This document shows positions 1 to 8,499 of a DNA stretch of 64,000 bases, in pieces. Below the pieces are notes generated by a model, which saw only the letters and a list, made by a program, of their open reading frames with translations, did no database searches and was not told the origin of the DNA. The position numbers were made by a program, and so were the translations under genes. Positions within the stretch are counted from its first letter, which is position 1, and each line of letters begins with the position of its first letter. Source of the DNA: Chryseobacterium luquanense (GTDB taxonomy: Bacteria; Bacteroidota; Bacteroidia; Flavobacteriales; Weeksellaceae); the NCBI RefSeq assembly GCF_026460945.1, contig NZ_JAOVZV010000005.1:62001-126000 (forward strand), in the 5' to 3' direction.

Positions 1-815
1 TGATATAAAGCTCCTCCACCAATCTGCATCAAAGTTGTCTCATTGATATCACTTAAAGAACTTGCAGAAGGAATTGGATAACTATCATTATCATATGAAA
101 AGCCTACTTTATATGCTTCTACTTCTAGTGCTCTAGCTTTCGCAAAATCCTGATTATCTGGGGTTATAGCAGGATTAAACATTTGCCCTTTTTTATTAAA
201 TCTTAAGCCTCCAGCTTCATAGCCCTGTCCAACATGCCGGATCTCATGTAAATACAAGGCAGACCCATTACCTTCAATATTAATTCTAACTTTTCCGTTT
301 TTATCAGTAATTTTTAATACCCCATGATCTCCATTTCCTCCTGGAGTAGTTAAATAAAATATTTCTTTAGCTTCTGCTATTGTTTTAATATCAGTAAGGG
401 ATTGATTCATATATTCAAGTTTATCCTTATTTTCATTTAATTGATTATTTAAACTTTCAAGATTTTTTTCACTCAGTTTTCCTTGATCAATTTTTGACTG
501 AATACTCTTAATATTTCCAGTTAATTTTTCAATTCTATTATTAACATTTTTTGTTAATGTTTCTTGGTCTTTAGGATCTCCCCAAGTTCTTCCATCTGGA
601 TCAATAAATCTTATGGGGTTATTTGCTGCATATACATAGGTAGTCCACCTTCTCGTTTTCTCCGCCAGCGGATCTACAACACCCCATCTTCCAATATCAG
701 GCATATAAAATCTTGCTCCGTAATCATACATTCCGGTCTCTTGAAGTTCATTTCCGTTGTACTTGTATTGATAAGCAAGCTCGTAAAATACAAGATTAAT
801 TATGATCTTCCACAC
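1..815 (-). CDS. Orphan Rhs core tip with C-terminal HExxH toxin (partial, headless)
   Basis: The frame stays open from about 845 to the left edge and has no ATG upstream of the conserved core; a GTG at 813-815 is the only plausible start. It begins inside the Rhs-associated core ([37 protein letters not shown]), then changes to a unique C-terminal domain with a Lys/Asn-rich helical stretch and the motif HEIRH (234-248), followed by an acidic ALEVEAY segment that could give a third zinc ligand. It looks like a displaced toxin tip: the core at 670-767 repeats, at roughly 80% identity by eye, the core of the full Rhs gene at 2245-2342. Metallopeptidase activity is inferred from the motif only. 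The C-terminus lies outside the window. Without an N-terminal shell it is probably silent unless recombined into the full-length gene. Confidence 0.7.
   Translation of the reverse strand, partial: MWKIIINLVFYELAYQYKYNGNELQETGMYDYGARFYMPDIGRWGVVDPLAEKTRRWTTYVYAANNPIRFIDPDGRTWGDPKDQETLTKNVNNRIEKLTGNIKSIQSKIDQGKLSEKNLESLNNQLNENKDKLEYMNQSLTDIKTIAEAKEIFYLTTPGGNGDHGVLKITDKNGKVRINIEGNGSALYLHEIRHVGQGYEAGGLRFNKKGQMFNPAITPDNQDFAKARALEVEAYKVGFSYDNDSYPIPSASSLSDINETTLMQIGGGALY
670..767 (-). repeat. Rhs core direct repeat, copy 1 (orphan)
   Basis: This segment encodes [17 protein letters not shown]...GRWGVVDP and matches 2245-2342 in the same orientation at roughly 80% identity. Such core repeats flank exchangeable toxin tips and can support homologous recombination. 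Confidence 0.75.
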
Positions 816-829
816 AATACAATCGTGCG
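811..829 (-). other. Short hairpin at the immunity gene/orphan junction
   Basis: On the minus strand CGCACGAT-TGT-ATTGTGTG forms an 8-bp stem (two G-U pairs) with a 3-nt loop, about 11 nt after the stop of the lipoprotein gene and exactly where Rhs homology begins in the orphan cassette. There is no U-tract, so it is not a typical terminator. It may mark a recombination junction; function unknown. Confidence 0.4.
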
Positions 830-840
830 GGAGCGAGGCA

Positions 841-1440
841 TTATTTTATTCTAAACAATTCAATCATTTTAACCTTCCCATTATTTCTTGCAATAACATT
901 CCAATGTCTATACAAACCAATTTGTCCATTACTTTTATTGCTAAAATATTCTGATTTACCTGTTTTCAAATACTCATCAATTTTTTCAATAATATCAATT
1001 TCAAATTTACTTACCTCAAATTCCTCATTTTTTTCGATAGCTGTATTATTTACAAATTCAGTATAGTGTTTTATACCAGAATAATTATTATTAACATATA
1101 AAATAGTTTTAGTATCACTCGGTATAGTTATGTTGTTACTAATATAATTAACTATTAACAAATTTTCTTTGTTTGAGGTTTTCTCCAACATTTTTAAACT
1201 GTTTTCTCTAAAGAAATTTAAATATTCTAATCTCGCTGTACATCCTTTAAAAGTAGTTTCGACAAGCCATTCTTCATATTTCATCTTTCGAAGTTCATCA
1301 CTTTCTTTTTTACAATTTTGAATATTCTTCTCGTTTATTTTATAAGAAGAAATAATTTTAGATTCTAAATTTTGATTATCTTGAGCTTTACAAGAACAGG
1401 TAAAAAGTAAAACTACATATATTATTAAAAAGTTTTTCAT
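841..1440 (-). CDS. Small lipoprotein, candidate immunity protein of the Rhs toxin
   Basis: This 199-residue protein starts with a lipoprotein signal (hydrophobic [13 protein letters not shown] followed by Cys), so it should be anchored in the cell envelope. It is rich in Lys, Glu and Asn and has no family I recognise. Its start codon overlaps the stop of the Rhs gene in an ATGA, meaning translational coupling directly after the toxin tip, which is the usual place of an immunity gene in polymorphic toxin loci. A periplasmic lipoprotein would suit a toxin that acts outside the cytoplasm. The immunity role is inferred from position and size alone. Confidence 0.65.
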   Translation of the reverse strand: MKNFLIIYVVLLFTCSCKAQDNQNLESKIISSYKINEKNIQNCKKESDELRKMKYEEWLVETTFKGCTARLEYLNFFRENSLKMLEKTSNKENLLIVNYISNNITIPSDTKTILYVNNNYSGIKHYTEFVNNTAIEKNEEFEVSKFEIDIIEKIDEYLKTGKSEYFSNKSNGQIGLYRHWNVIARNNGKVKMIELFRIK

Positions 1441-4400
1441 TTTTTTTGCTTTTTTACATTATTATAATAATTATATCTACCTTTTAAGGGCTCTCCACAA
1501 CCTATGTAATCCATAAAAGCATTGTATGGATCTCCAGGTTTTAATTGATTTTGGAGATTTTGCCCATAACCATTAAAATAGACACTATTACCAGTACTGT
1601 CAATTAGCATTGTTTGCAAATCTACACCATTAGCAATTTTATTATTTGGATTAACCATATAAGACACTCTCAATGGTAATCCGTTCTCTGCTCTTAGCTT
1701 GTTTTCAATATGTGAAGCAAAAATCTCAGAATGACTTACCTTATCATTTTGAGTTTTTCCTCCAACCCACGGTCCAAACAAATCACTCTTTTTCATAGGG
1801 TCCATCCCATGACCCATTTCATGCCCTAATTTTATAAAAAATGGAGAATCAGAAACCTGACCATCACTTGTTGGATAATTTGATTTTGAAGAAAGGTTTA
1901 TATACGCAGTTCCATTTTCATAATTATTTTCGCCTGTTGTAGATTGAATGTTTATATCATGATTTTTATTATCATAATAAGAAATCATTCCCGCTCCTGT
2001 TTCTCCTCCGCTTCCAATTGATTGCAGACCTGCAACAATTCCTATTACGTTATCTGATAAAGTTACGCTTGAATCAATTGCTTGCCATTTACCATTTACT
2101 TGATGCTGTGTCTGTCCTTTAGAATATCGATACTGATTATCTCCATCAGTAATACTAATCCATAAACCGTCTGGATCAATAAAACGTATCGGATTGTTTA
2201 TTGCATAATTGTAAGGAGAAAAATTATGTCCTTTTTCACTTAAAGGATCCACAACACCCCATCTACCTAAGTCAGGCATGTACATTCTCCATCCATAATC
2301 ATACATTCCTGTTTCTTGAAGTTCCTTTCCGTTGTATTTGTAATTCTTATAACTTCCCGTTCCAAAATACGCCTCTTCCTCTGCATTTCTTATAAAGCTC
2401 ATTCCGAAAGGATAGTAATCGTTGCTGTCGGTTACCTGCAATTCATTTCCCTCTTTCTTGTAGCTCATTCTCACATTTCCTAAATGATCTTTATACTGAT
2501 AAATGTACTCATTATTTTCGAAATCATAAAAACCTTCGGATGTGGGAACAAATTTTAATGAGATATCAAAATTGCCATTGTGAATTTCGTTCATGAATGC
2601 TTCCCCTTCATAGGCTCCGCCAGATTCTTCATACAAAGCCCACCACAATTCATCTCCCGTAGAAGATGCATAGTGAAAACCATCCAGATATTCGGTCGAT
2701 GAAGAATACATCGCTCCATTGCCACTTGCTGCGATAAAACTTTTCTTTAGTTTTGTTCCGTCTGCTCTGTAAAGATATTTTAACCCTTTGTTGAATCCAT
2801 TAATTTTAAGCTTACTCGGGAGATTAAGATGATTATACTGAATATCTTCAATCATTTTATCCGGCATTGAAATCATATTTCCGTTCAGGTCATAACTAAT
2901 GGTATTACTACCGCCTTCGTATCCTGTAAGGTTTCCGGAAAAGTCTTGGATCGTCAAAAGTCTGTTTCCTTCATATTCATATTTCAGATCGTCAATCTGT
3001 TCCGGGGTATTGTAATAGGAAGCCGCATTTCTGGATAATGACAGAATATTTCCGTTCAGATCATAAACCATCGTTTCATCATAAATTCCTGCTGAAAGAT
3101 TATAACCAGACGGCTCTGAAAACCCGGCATGCTCTAATCTGTTAAGACTATCGTATTGATAACTGTATCTTCTTATAGTAGGAGATCCTGTATAGTTTTT
3201 TACCCAATCGATTTCGGCAATGTTTCCGTTAAATTTTGGAGTAGAAATTACAGGATCGCTGTACTTTATTTCATAACCGAAAAGCTTATTGTTGAGATTA
3301 GCAGGATCATTAATCTGCGTCATCCAGCCTCGGATGTTGTATTGATAATCGACAATTTGCAGTGGTGTAGAAACACTGATTCCGCCTATCTTCTTGGTTT
3401 TCAGCTGGGACAATTCGTTGTATTCATTCTGAGCTAAGATTTCTTCAGCATTATTATCCACTTTATGTTTATGGGTAAGTAATCTGTTCTGATGGTCATA
3501 AGTAAAGGATTCTGTAATCACCTTTTCGGTATCACTGTCCAATCTCTTATGTCTTGTTATCACCTGTTTCGGCGTTCCCGAAAAATCAAGCTCAGATTCT
3601 GTTTTGGTATAACCTCCCAAATGGTTGATAGAATGCGAGGCAATGGCTCTGCCTTTATTATCATACCATGTGAAATTTTTAGTCCAATTGTTATCCTCAA
3701 TGTTTTTTACAAATGAGGCTACAGGTAAACTTTTGGTGCTGATATTTTGCGTAAAATCATCTGTAATCACGGTATTTCCCGAAAGTGTCGGAGTAAAGCC
3801 CGGTGTTCCTATTGGATAGGTATCATAATAATTAATCGATAGAATGGTTTCTATCTGGCTGTATAAATCATTGGTATAATAAACCTGCATTCCACTCATT
3901 GTAAATCCTTGTGCGCTTCTGTTTTCAGTGATCACATAATTATTGGTAATCGCTTGCAATCCTTCACGGGTTTGACCGGGAAGTGGCATAATTCCTGTAT
4001 AAATCACTCTCCCGAACTTATCATATTTTGTGACAAGCCACTTTGAATCTGGTCTTAAATTGGCATCTTGCGTTGCAATGAGACGGTCGGCTTTATCATA
4101 CACCATATATTCCCAGCCTTTTCCGGGAAGCTTTTTTTCTACTACACGGTTTTTGTTATCGTATTTATACTGATAACAAAGATTGTTTAATGTAGCTGCA
4201 TTTAAAGCATTGGCTGCAACAGCCAAAGGCGGGATGACGTAAGCCAGCTGACTGTAATTATTGTACACATAGTACGTATCGACACTGTTTGTACCATCCA
4301 GCATCTTTCTTACCAAGATGGTTTGTCCCTGCCCGTTCTTAAATTCAATGGTTTTGTTCAGATCTTCATCAATTACAATGGTTTTGTACAGCTTATTGGC

Positions 4401-4955
4401 TACGTAATTTCCGGATAAACTGATTGAAGATTCAAAATTTGACTCATTAAATGTAGCGGTATATTTTTTCACTTCTCCATCTGCATTGGCATTATATTCA
4501 AACTTTACAGGCTTATTGCTCCATGCATTACCGACCTGTTTTTGCTCCAAAACTCTGTTTAGAGGAGAATTTTCCAGTATTTTCTCGGCATATATTTTCT
4601 CAGATCCATAAATATCGTTTTGTGTGGCATTGGTAAGGGGGGAAGATATAAAAGCGCCGTTCATTGTTCCGGATTGGGGTACCGGAAGATACTCTAATGT
4701 TTGCCTTCCATATTGATCATAAACAATATGAGAAACTACATCTCTACCCAAAGGAGATGCTTTGATATTGATTAGTTGTTTGGCTCTTCCTAATCCATCA
4801 AGATACTGAACGGTTTCTGCTGTTTTAGAAATGGTTGTTCCATTATATTCAAGGTAGGTTTTTGAATAAACATAATTTTGGTCTGTATTCAGAGTCTGTG
4901 CATGGGAAATTCCTGCTACAAACAATGTACAAATAGGGATGATTATTTTTTTCAT
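1437..4955 (-). CDS. Secreted Rhs (DUF6443-type) protein with metallopeptidase-like C-terminal toxin
   Basis: 1172 residues. It has a Sec signal peptide (MKKIIIPICTLFVAGISHAQ), an N-terminal DUF6443-like region (VQYLDGLGRAKQ, VYDQYGRQTLEYLPVPQSG), many YD/Rhs repeats (about 220-800), the conserved core DHLGNVRMSY...DYYPFGM...[12 protein letters not shown]...[11 protein letters not shown] (about 815-925), and a variable tip of about 240 residues. The tip holds HEMGH near residue 1045 and a downstream SHSEIFASHIE, which fits a zincin of the kind seen in Rhs effectors (M91/NleD-like). Known Rhs proteins form a hollow shell around the tip; that is family knowledge. It follows the upstream Rhs-like gene by 10 bp and precedes the candidate immunity gene with a 4-bp overlap. 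The absence of a T9SS sorting domain at its own C-terminus leaves its export route open. Confidence 0.85.
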   Translation of the reverse strand: MKKIIIPICTLFVAGISHAQTLNTDQNYVYSKTYLEYNGTTISKTAETVQYLDGLGRAKQLINIKASPLGRDVVSHIVYDQYGRQTLEYLPVPQSGTMNGAFISSPLTNATQNDIYGSEKIYAEKILENSPLNRVLEQKQVGNAWSNKPVKFEYNANADGEVKKYTATFNESNFESSISLSGNYVANKLYKTIVIDEDLNKTIEFKNGQGQTILVRKMLDGTNSVDTYYVYNNYSQLAYVIPPLAVAANALNAATLNNLCYQYKYDNKNRVVEKKLPGKGWEYMVYDKADRLIATQDANLRPDSKWLVTKYDKFGRVIYTGIMPLPGQTREGLQAITNNYVITENRSAQGFTMSGMQVYYTNDLYSQIETILSINYYDTYPIGTPGFTPTLSGNTVITDDFTQNISTKSLPVASFVKNIEDNNWTKNFTWYDNKGRAIASHSINHLGGYTKTESELDFSGTPKQVITRHKRLDSDTEKVITESFTYDHQNRLLTHKHKVDNNAEEILAQNEYNELSQLKTKKIGGISVSTPLQIVDYQYNIRGWMTQINDPANLNNKLFGYEIKYSDPVISTPKFNGNIAEIDWVKNYTGSPTIRRYSYQYDSLNRLEHAGFSEPSGYNLSAGIYDETMVYDLNGNILSLSRNAASYYNTPEQIDDLKYEYEGNRLLTIQDFSGNLTGYEGGSNTISYDLNGNMISMPDKMIEDIQYNHLNLPSKLKINGFNKGLKYLYRADGTKLKKSFIAASGNGAMYSSSTEYLDGFHYASSTGDELWWALYEESGGAYEGEAFMNEIHNGNFDISLKFVPTSEGFYDFENNEYIYQYKDHLGNVRMSYKKEGNELQVTDSNDYYPFGMSFIRNAEEEAYFGTGSYKNYKYNGKELQETGMYDYGWRMYMPDLGRWGVVDPLSEKGHNFSPYNYAINNPIRFIDPDGLWISITDGDNQYRYSKGQTQHQVNGKWQAIDSSVTLSDNVIGIVAGLQSIGSGGETGAGMISYYDNKNHDINIQSTTGENNYENGTAYINLSSKSNYPTSDGQVSDSPFFIKLGHEMGHGMDPMKKSDLFGPWVGGKTQNDKVSHSEIFASHIENKLRAENGLPLRVSYMVNPNNKIANGVDLQTMLIDSTGNSVYFNGYGQNLQNQLKPGDPYNAFMDYIGCGEPLKGRYNYYNNVKKQKK
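2245..2342 (-). repeat. Rhs core direct repeat, copy 2 (full-length gene)
   Basis: Same orientation and roughly 80% identical to 670-767. Together the two copies bracket the toxin tip and candidate immunity gene, so recombination between them would replace this toxin by the orphan tip. Confidence 0.75.
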
Positions 4956-4965
4956 GATCTGGTTT

Positions 4966-7900
4966 TTATTGTTTGTAGTTATAGTTGTATTCTTTTACTG
5001 TTTTGTAAATCAGCGTTCCATTAGAATCTCTTTCTTGCTGTTTCACTTCCTTCAGTCGGTTGGCAGAATCATATAAATATATTTCTCTTAATCCGGAAGG
5101 TAAGGTAGTGCTCGTTACTCCAATTAAAGGATCGTACGTATAGGTGGTAATTTGATACCCTGACAATGCAGAATATTTTCTGAATGCATCTAAGGCGCTA
5201 ATCAATGCAGATTCGCTTGCAGGATTCGAAGCATCAAGGTCTGAAGCGGTAATAATTGCCACTGCCAAACTGCTCACTTGTGTATATGTGGCTCCCGTCA
5301 CCTTGGCTATTGGCTGAGTACGGTTATATCCCCACACGATTGCAGTGGAAATCCCGTCTTTTGTAGTATACTGTAGAATATTGCCTTTTGCATCATATTG
5401 GTCAAAAGTCACTTGTGTTTCTAAAGTTGCATTCCCGAAAGAAGATTGTATTTGATTCGGAAGATAAGAAACATTACCAGTCCAGCTGTTTCCATAATTT
5501 ATTTTCTTAGTATCCAGTAATTCCCCATCCTTATAACTTTCTATCTTTTCTATTTCGGATATTCTGTTTTGAGAATACAATGAGTTTCCTGAATGGTAAA
5601 AATACTTTGTTTTAAGTATACCTCCATCTTCTGTCTTTGCAATATGCTGAGAAATTTGTTTATTTAAAGGATTATATTCAAAAGATTCATTCTTTTCTAA
5701 AATTCTTGGGGCTCCGTTTTCATAAAAATAATTTGTAGTTTTTGTAGACATCAGCTTTGTCCAGCCATAAGCTTCAAAAACCGGAACGGGAATAAAATTA
5801 GGAGTATTGCTGTCCATAGGCATTCCTCCCCAGAATTCTTTTGGGGTAGAATAATTGCCATTACACATCATACAGCCTGAGTTTAAAAGCTGCTGATAGA
5901 CAGCAAAGGTCTGTGGATAATTTTGGCTTGTCCCGTTATAAATACTGTTGGGTTTAGTAAATTTTACACCGGTAAACTCTTCATAATCATCGTAAGCATA
6001 AGTATTTTCTACTTCAGAAAGCTTACGTGAATTATTGTCATAAACAGTTTGCTTAATTAAGTTTCCTCTTTTATAATCAAAATCCTTAGGTTGCACAAAT
6101 GGCGGACCTTGCGGGTATAGGCTATTTTGGAAATCCAGAGGAGAGGTATATTCGTAAGTTATCTTTCCTTTATCAACGCCTTCTTCTACAGTGATGTATT
6201 TGTACCCAACAGCGCTGCCCTGTGTTTTGAAAAGAGGTATATTATTTTCGGTAGTCACCATGTCGCATGAAAAATTGTAACTGTTTAGCACACCACCACA
6301 TGAAGCACCAACATTGTAAGGACCGAATCTTAACTTAGCCGAAAAACTGTCTGTGTAGCGAAATAATGGTTTAGGATCTACCAAAGAACCACTGCTTAAT
6401 GTTGTATTATTATCATAGGTGTATATGTATTTTTTTTCTTGTGCAGGTGCAGAAAAACCATTATTTATAGACTTATAGTAATCTGCAGGAGTATCGCTAT
6501 CAAAATAACCAATTCTTCTTATTCTATTGCCTCCTCCATAAAGAAAATTATTTTCAACCGAATCTTCCGAAAAATAATGAATCCCCAAAATGTCGGTTCC
6601 ATTATAATAAACATCAAGGTTTGACCATTTTACACGATAAGTCTTATTTTTTTCTAAAATAAAAGATAGACAGCAAACAGGGATTGAAGAAGGACAGGAC
6701 AGACTGTTTTGAGCCACTTCCCAACCTGTTCCGTTATATACTTCCAGTGAAAACTTCCTGGTATTAAGATCTGTTAAAACGATACTGGAATAGAATACGG
6801 CTTTTCTATTTGAAGTAGACATTGGTATCACAACATGATCAACACTATTCTTATGAAAGTATAAATTATCTGTAGATAATGGCGTATAAGGTTTATTTTC
6901 GCTAAAATCTGTTATTAAATTGTTAGCTATATATGAATACTGATTAGATTCAAAATCAAAAATTGTTGCCCCTCCTGTAGGATATGTAATTTTCTGTAAA
7001 ATATCTGTCGTTGAATAAGCTGGATTAGTATTTCTTTGATATTCAAATGATGTATTAATATCACACTCATCAAATGCATTAAAATATCCCCAAGAATCTT
7101 TTCCTATTCTCTTTCCAATAAAATCATTGTTTTCATATGAAAATTTGTAATTTCCTACAATCTGGTTGTTTTTATCAATTTCTTCGATTTTACTTAAAAA
7201 CATTCTTTTTTCCAGAACCGTTCTGTATTCTTGGGTAAAATTATATTTTTTTATAAAGCTATTATTCCAATTAAGGAGTGTTACAGATTTAAGTGATGAT
7301 GCTGTTTCCGGTAGTATAAGATTTGTATCTTCTCTGTCTTGCTGATAATTAAATTTTATTTTTCCTATTCCCGTTATATCAATCTGTGAAAGTTTTTTTA
7401 CTCTGACTGTAGTTGAAGATCTGTTAAAACTTTGTACAGGAGGGAAGTCTCCACAAATATTATAAAGTTTATAAATTGTAGATAGATTATTGCCTAAATT
7501 TCCAAATTCGGCAACCCTGTAAGTAGCCTTGGTAAAACCTTCTTTTATTTCATTTTCATTATAGTGATATTCAACGAGAGTATTATTATTAGAGTCTATA
7601 ACCTTTGAAAGATGAAAAGAGCTGCTAAATTCTTTATCTTCAAAAAGATGATCAATCGGAGTTAATACTTCATCATTGTCGTAATAATAATTTCTTACCC
7701 CTCCGGAATTGTTAGAGACTTCAATAATATCAAATAAATAGCTGTAGCCTCTGTCATCAAATATTGTAAATCCTGTCGGTTTGTAGGTATTGCCGTCATA
7801 ATGATTAATAATTTTAATATTATAATGATCTAAAGGAACAATTTCTAAAACTCCAAAATCATTTTTTTTGATATAAAACCTTCCCGTTCTTCCAAAAAAG

Positions 7901-8490
7901 TTAAACTGCCAAAGATCCTGTTCAGTATCATATTTGTCGGTACGGTTTGCAGTCCATATAAATTCATTTGCAATTAGTTGATCACTTGCAGATAAATTGG
8001 GTTTATAATATGTTTTATAATCATTCAATAAATTTTTCGAAAAATAATAGAAATTATTGGTATAGTCGGAAGGAGTCGTCTGATAGATCCCTATTTTTCC
8101 GGGCTTATTTGACGATGCTAAAATCAGCTCTTCATCCGGATGACCTTTAACGGTTCTCGATACTGTACCACCGGCAAATAAATTCCACCCCAAACCTACA
8201 TCACTTGATATTTCGTCTGCTGAAACACTGGATGTATGATATTTCAGACTGATGTTTATTGAGATATCTTTTGAATTTGAAGGGACACTTATGAGAGGTA
8301 TAGAAATATCCGGAACTCCGGTGTAATGACTTACCGGAACTTCTTCAAACTTCATCAGTGATGATACTGTAGGAGAGGGAGGTATGATTTGTGGTAAATC
8401 TGTTGTAATATTTTGCATACCTAAGGCCTGCCCATTTACAAAGGTTGAAGATAGTATGAATATACAAGTTAATAGATGAATTTTTCTCAT
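4966..8490 (-). CDS. Large secreted Rhs/SpvB-like shell protein
   Basis: 1174 residues with a signal peptide (MRKIHLLTCIFILSSTFVNGQ). The N-terminal part reads PVSHYTGVPDISIPL, ISLKYHTSS and GLGWNL...TVSR (about 50-110), closely resembling the opening of SpvB/TcB-type proteins (LSYSSG...GLGWSL...ISR). The C-terminal third has YD-like repeats (YTYDPLIGVTSTT, YLYDSANRLKEV) and ends soon after them, with no toxin tip. It lies 10 bp upstream of the DUF6443-type Rhs gene, so the two probably act together, perhaps as two parts of one shell in the way TcB and TcC do. The shell idea is inference; the family placement is well supported by the repeats. Confidence 0.75.
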   Translation of the reverse strand: MRKIHLLTCIFILSSTFVNGQALGMQNITTDLPQIIPPSPTVSSLMKFEEVPVSHYTGVPDISIPLISVPSNSKDISINISLKYHTSSVSADEISSDVGLGWNLFAGGTVSRTVKGHPDEELILASSNKPGKIGIYQTTPSDYTNNFYYFSKNLLNDYKTYYKPNLSASDQLIANEFIWTANRTDKYDTEQDLWQFNFFGRTGRFYIKKNDFGVLEIVPLDHYNIKIINHYDGNTYKPTGFTIFDDRGYSYLFDIIEVSNNSGGVRNYYYDNDEVLTPIDHLFEDKEFSSSFHLSKVIDSNNNTLVEYHYNENEIKEGFTKATYRVAEFGNLGNNLSTIYKLYNICGDFPPVQSFNRSSTTVRVKKLSQIDITGIGKIKFNYQQDREDTNLILPETASSLKSVTLLNWNNSFIKKYNFTQEYRTVLEKRMFLSKIEEIDKNNQIVGNYKFSYENNDFIGKRIGKDSWGYFNAFDECDINTSFEYQRNTNPAYSTTDILQKITYPTGGATIFDFESNQYSYIANNLITDFSENKPYTPLSTDNLYFHKNSVDHVVIPMSTSNRKAVFYSSIVLTDLNTRKFSLEVYNGTGWEVAQNSLSCPSSIPVCCLSFILEKNKTYRVKWSNLDVYYNGTDILGIHYFSEDSVENNFLYGGGNRIRRIGYFDSDTPADYYKSINNGFSAPAQEKKYIYTYDNNTTLSSGSLVDPKPLFRYTDSFSAKLRFGPYNVGASCGGVLNSYNFSCDMVTTENNIPLFKTQGSAVGYKYITVEEGVDKGKITYEYTSPLDFQNSLYPQGPPFVQPKDFDYKRGNLIKQTVYDNNSRKLSEVENTYAYDDYEEFTGVKFTKPNSIYNGTSQNYPQTFAVYQQLLNSGCMMCNGNYSTPKEFWGGMPMDSNTPNFIPVPVFEAYGWTKLMSTKTTNYFYENGAPRILEKNESFEYNPLNKQISQHIAKTEDGGILKTKYFYHSGNSLYSQNRISEIEKIESYKDGELLDTKKINYGNSWTGNVSYLPNQIQSSFGNATLETQVTFDQYDAKGNILQYTTKDGISTAIVWGYNRTQPIAKVTGATYTQVSSLAVAIITASDLDASNPASESALISALDAFRKYSALSGYQITTYTYDPLIGVTSTTLPSGLREIYLYDSANRLKEVKQQERDSNGTLIYKTVKEYNYNYKQ

Positions 8491-8499
8491 GTATGTATT

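Noticed and set aside
564..854. Plus-strand open frame over the orphan Rhs tip
   Set aside because: It is antisense to the conserved Rhs core and has no protein-like pattern.
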